Positions 63,231 through 64,000 of a stretch of DNA of 64,000 nt are shown piece by piece. Source of the stretch: Rathayibacter caricis DSM 15933 (GTDB taxonomy: Bacteria > Actinomycetota > Actinomycetes > Actinomycetales > Microbacteriaceae). The stretch lies in NCBI RefSeq assembly GCF_003044275.1, contig NZ_PZPL01000001.1, positions 3,162,001 to 3,226,000 of the forward strand. Direction: 5' to 3'. The notes below the pieces were generated by a model. That model worked only from the letters and a program-made list of their open reading frames with translations. It was not told the DNA's origin and ran no database searches. Each line of letters begins with the position of its first letter. The stretch's first letter is position 1. Both the position numbers and the translations under genes were made by a program.

Positions 63231-63811
63231 CGCGTCAGTCTAGATGCTCGAACAGGCGTTCGAGTGGAGGCCTCCGCGGCGCGCCACGCACGCTGCGCCG
63301 GCGTCTCCCCCTCCGTCGCGGACGACGGTCCGGCGGCGAGCGGAGCCCGCCACGCGTGGCAGACCGCGAGAGCCAGCGCATCGGCCGCGTCGGCCGGAGT
63401 CGGAGGCGCGTCCAGGCGGAGCACGCGCTGGATCATCGCGGTGACCTGCCGCTTGTCGGCGGCTCCGTAGCCCGTGACCGCGGCCTTCACCTCGCTCGGC
63501 GTGTGCATGCCGACCGGGAGGGAGCGGCGGGCCGCCGCGACGAGCGCCACTCCGCTGATCTGGGCTATGCCCATGACGGTGCGCACGTTGTTCTGCGCGA
63601 AGACGCGTTCGATCGCGACGGCGTCCGGGCGGTGCTCGTCGAGGAGCGCCTCGATGCCGTCGCCCAGCGCCAGCAGGCGCCGCTCGAGCGGGTCGTCGAC
63701 GGGAGTGCGCAGCACGCTGACGTGCACCAGAGTGGCCCGCCGATCGCGGGCGACGTCGACGATGCCGACGCCGCACCGGGTGAGCCCCGGATCGATCCCG
63801 AGGACGCGCAT
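63227..63811 (-). CDS. ruvC: Holliday junction resolvase RuvC
   Basis: 194 aa RNase H-fold endonuclease. Catalytic Asp in [12 protein letters not shown], Glu in [16 protein letters not shown], and the last Asp pair in [13 protein letters not shown]. The C-terminal about 30 residues are beyond the usual length and basic. It leads the ruvCAB block; the yebC/pmpR gene ends 36 nt upstream. Confidence 0.97.
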   Translation of the reverse strand: MRVLGIDPGLTRCGVGIVDVARDRRATLVHVSVLRTPVDDPLERRLLALGDGIEALLDEHRPDAVAIERVFAQNNVRTVMGIAQISGVALVAAARRSLPVGMHTPSEVKAAVTGYGAADKRQVTAMIQRVLRLDAPPTPADAADALALAVCHAWRAPLAAGPSSATEGETPAQRAWRAAEASTRTPVRASRLTR

Positions 63812-63847
63812 CAGCGCGCGCCTCCCCGTCGACCCGGGGTCACCGGG

Positions 63848-64000
63848 TCACTCCTCGTTCTCGAGCTCGGCGCGCACCGCAGCGGTGATGTCGAGGTTCG
63901 TGTAGACGTTCTGCACGTCGTCCGAGTCCTCGAGCGCGTCGATCAGCCGGAACACCTTGCGGGCGGTCTCGGCGTCGGCCTCGACCTGGAGCGACGCGAC
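63848..64000 (-). CDS. YebC/PmpR family regulator, C-terminal end only
   Basis: 51 codons are visible; the gene starts beyond the right edge. The fragment [34 protein letters not shown] followed by LDI is the conserved C-terminus of YebC-family proteins, and yebC-ruvC-ruvA-ruvB is the usual order. Family members act in transcription control or as ribosome-stall relief factors. Nothing can be said about its start. Confidence 0.85.
   Translation of the reverse strand, partial: VASLQVEADAETARKVFRLIDALEDSDDVQNVYTNLDITAAVRAELENEE

Overview
The window is a very GC-rich stretch (about 70% by eye) of actinobacterial chromosome. Gene order, the mIHF-guanylate kinase fusion, the degenerate PriA and protein flavour (HGxxPAAW protein, Trp-associated membrane protein) all point to the family Microbacteriaceae (Rathayibacter, Clavibacter, Curtobacterium or a relative). 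The genus is not certain. I see no rRNA, tRNA, CRISPR array, insertion sequence or prophage. Almost every gene is housekeeping and lies on the minus strand. Plus-strand genes are the exceptions: an epimerase-like gene, a secreted hydrolase, a SHOCT protein, a cyclophilin, a DUF349 protein and an AbiEi-like protein.

Layout. 1-4.4 kb: 5' part of an SNF2 helicase gene, an aldose-1-epimerase-like gene, ppx, and a 600-nt repeat-rich intergenic region. 4.4-12 kb: pyk and the two glutamate synthase subunits (gltD, gltB). 12-19.4 kb: lgt, trpA-trpB-trpC, two small membrane proteins, then hisI-hisF-hisG-hisE; trpE is not at its expected place between hisI and the Trp-associated membrane protein. 19.4-27.4 kb: rpe, rsmB, fmt, priA, metK, coaBC, rpoZ. 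27.5-37.3 kb: a tightly coupled pyrimidine operon read pyrR-pyrB-pyrC-(PH-like membrane protein)-carA-carB-pyrF-gmk, with a clear PyrR-type RNA hairpin just before the pyrR Shine-Dalgarno. 37.6-39.4 kb: a Tat-exported two-module hydrolase inserted between pyrR and nusB. 39.5-46.6 kb: nusB, efp, SHOCT protein, aroB-aroK-aroC-aroE, mltG, ruvX. 46.6-52.6 kb: alaS, two small unknown membrane proteins, rpsD, rarA. 52.7-55.6 kb: plus-strand cyclophilin, DUF349 protein, AbiEi-like protein. 55.6-64 kb: relA/spoT, rhodanese, secF-secD-yajC, ruvB-ruvA-ruvC and the 3' end of a yebC/pmpR gene.

The genes work as blocks: UMP synthesis with GMP kinase under one leader; shikimate pathway feeding the tryptophan genes; histidine synthesis; ammonia assimilation by GOGAT; Holliday junction processing next to the Sec accessory proteins; translation genes (alaS, rpsD, efp, fmt, rsmB). 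I found no wholly new multi-gene system. The most interesting points are the missing trpE, the mIHF-Gmk fusion, the PyrR hairpin, the 134-bp tandem repeat with conserved palindromes, and the imported-looking secreted hydrolase.
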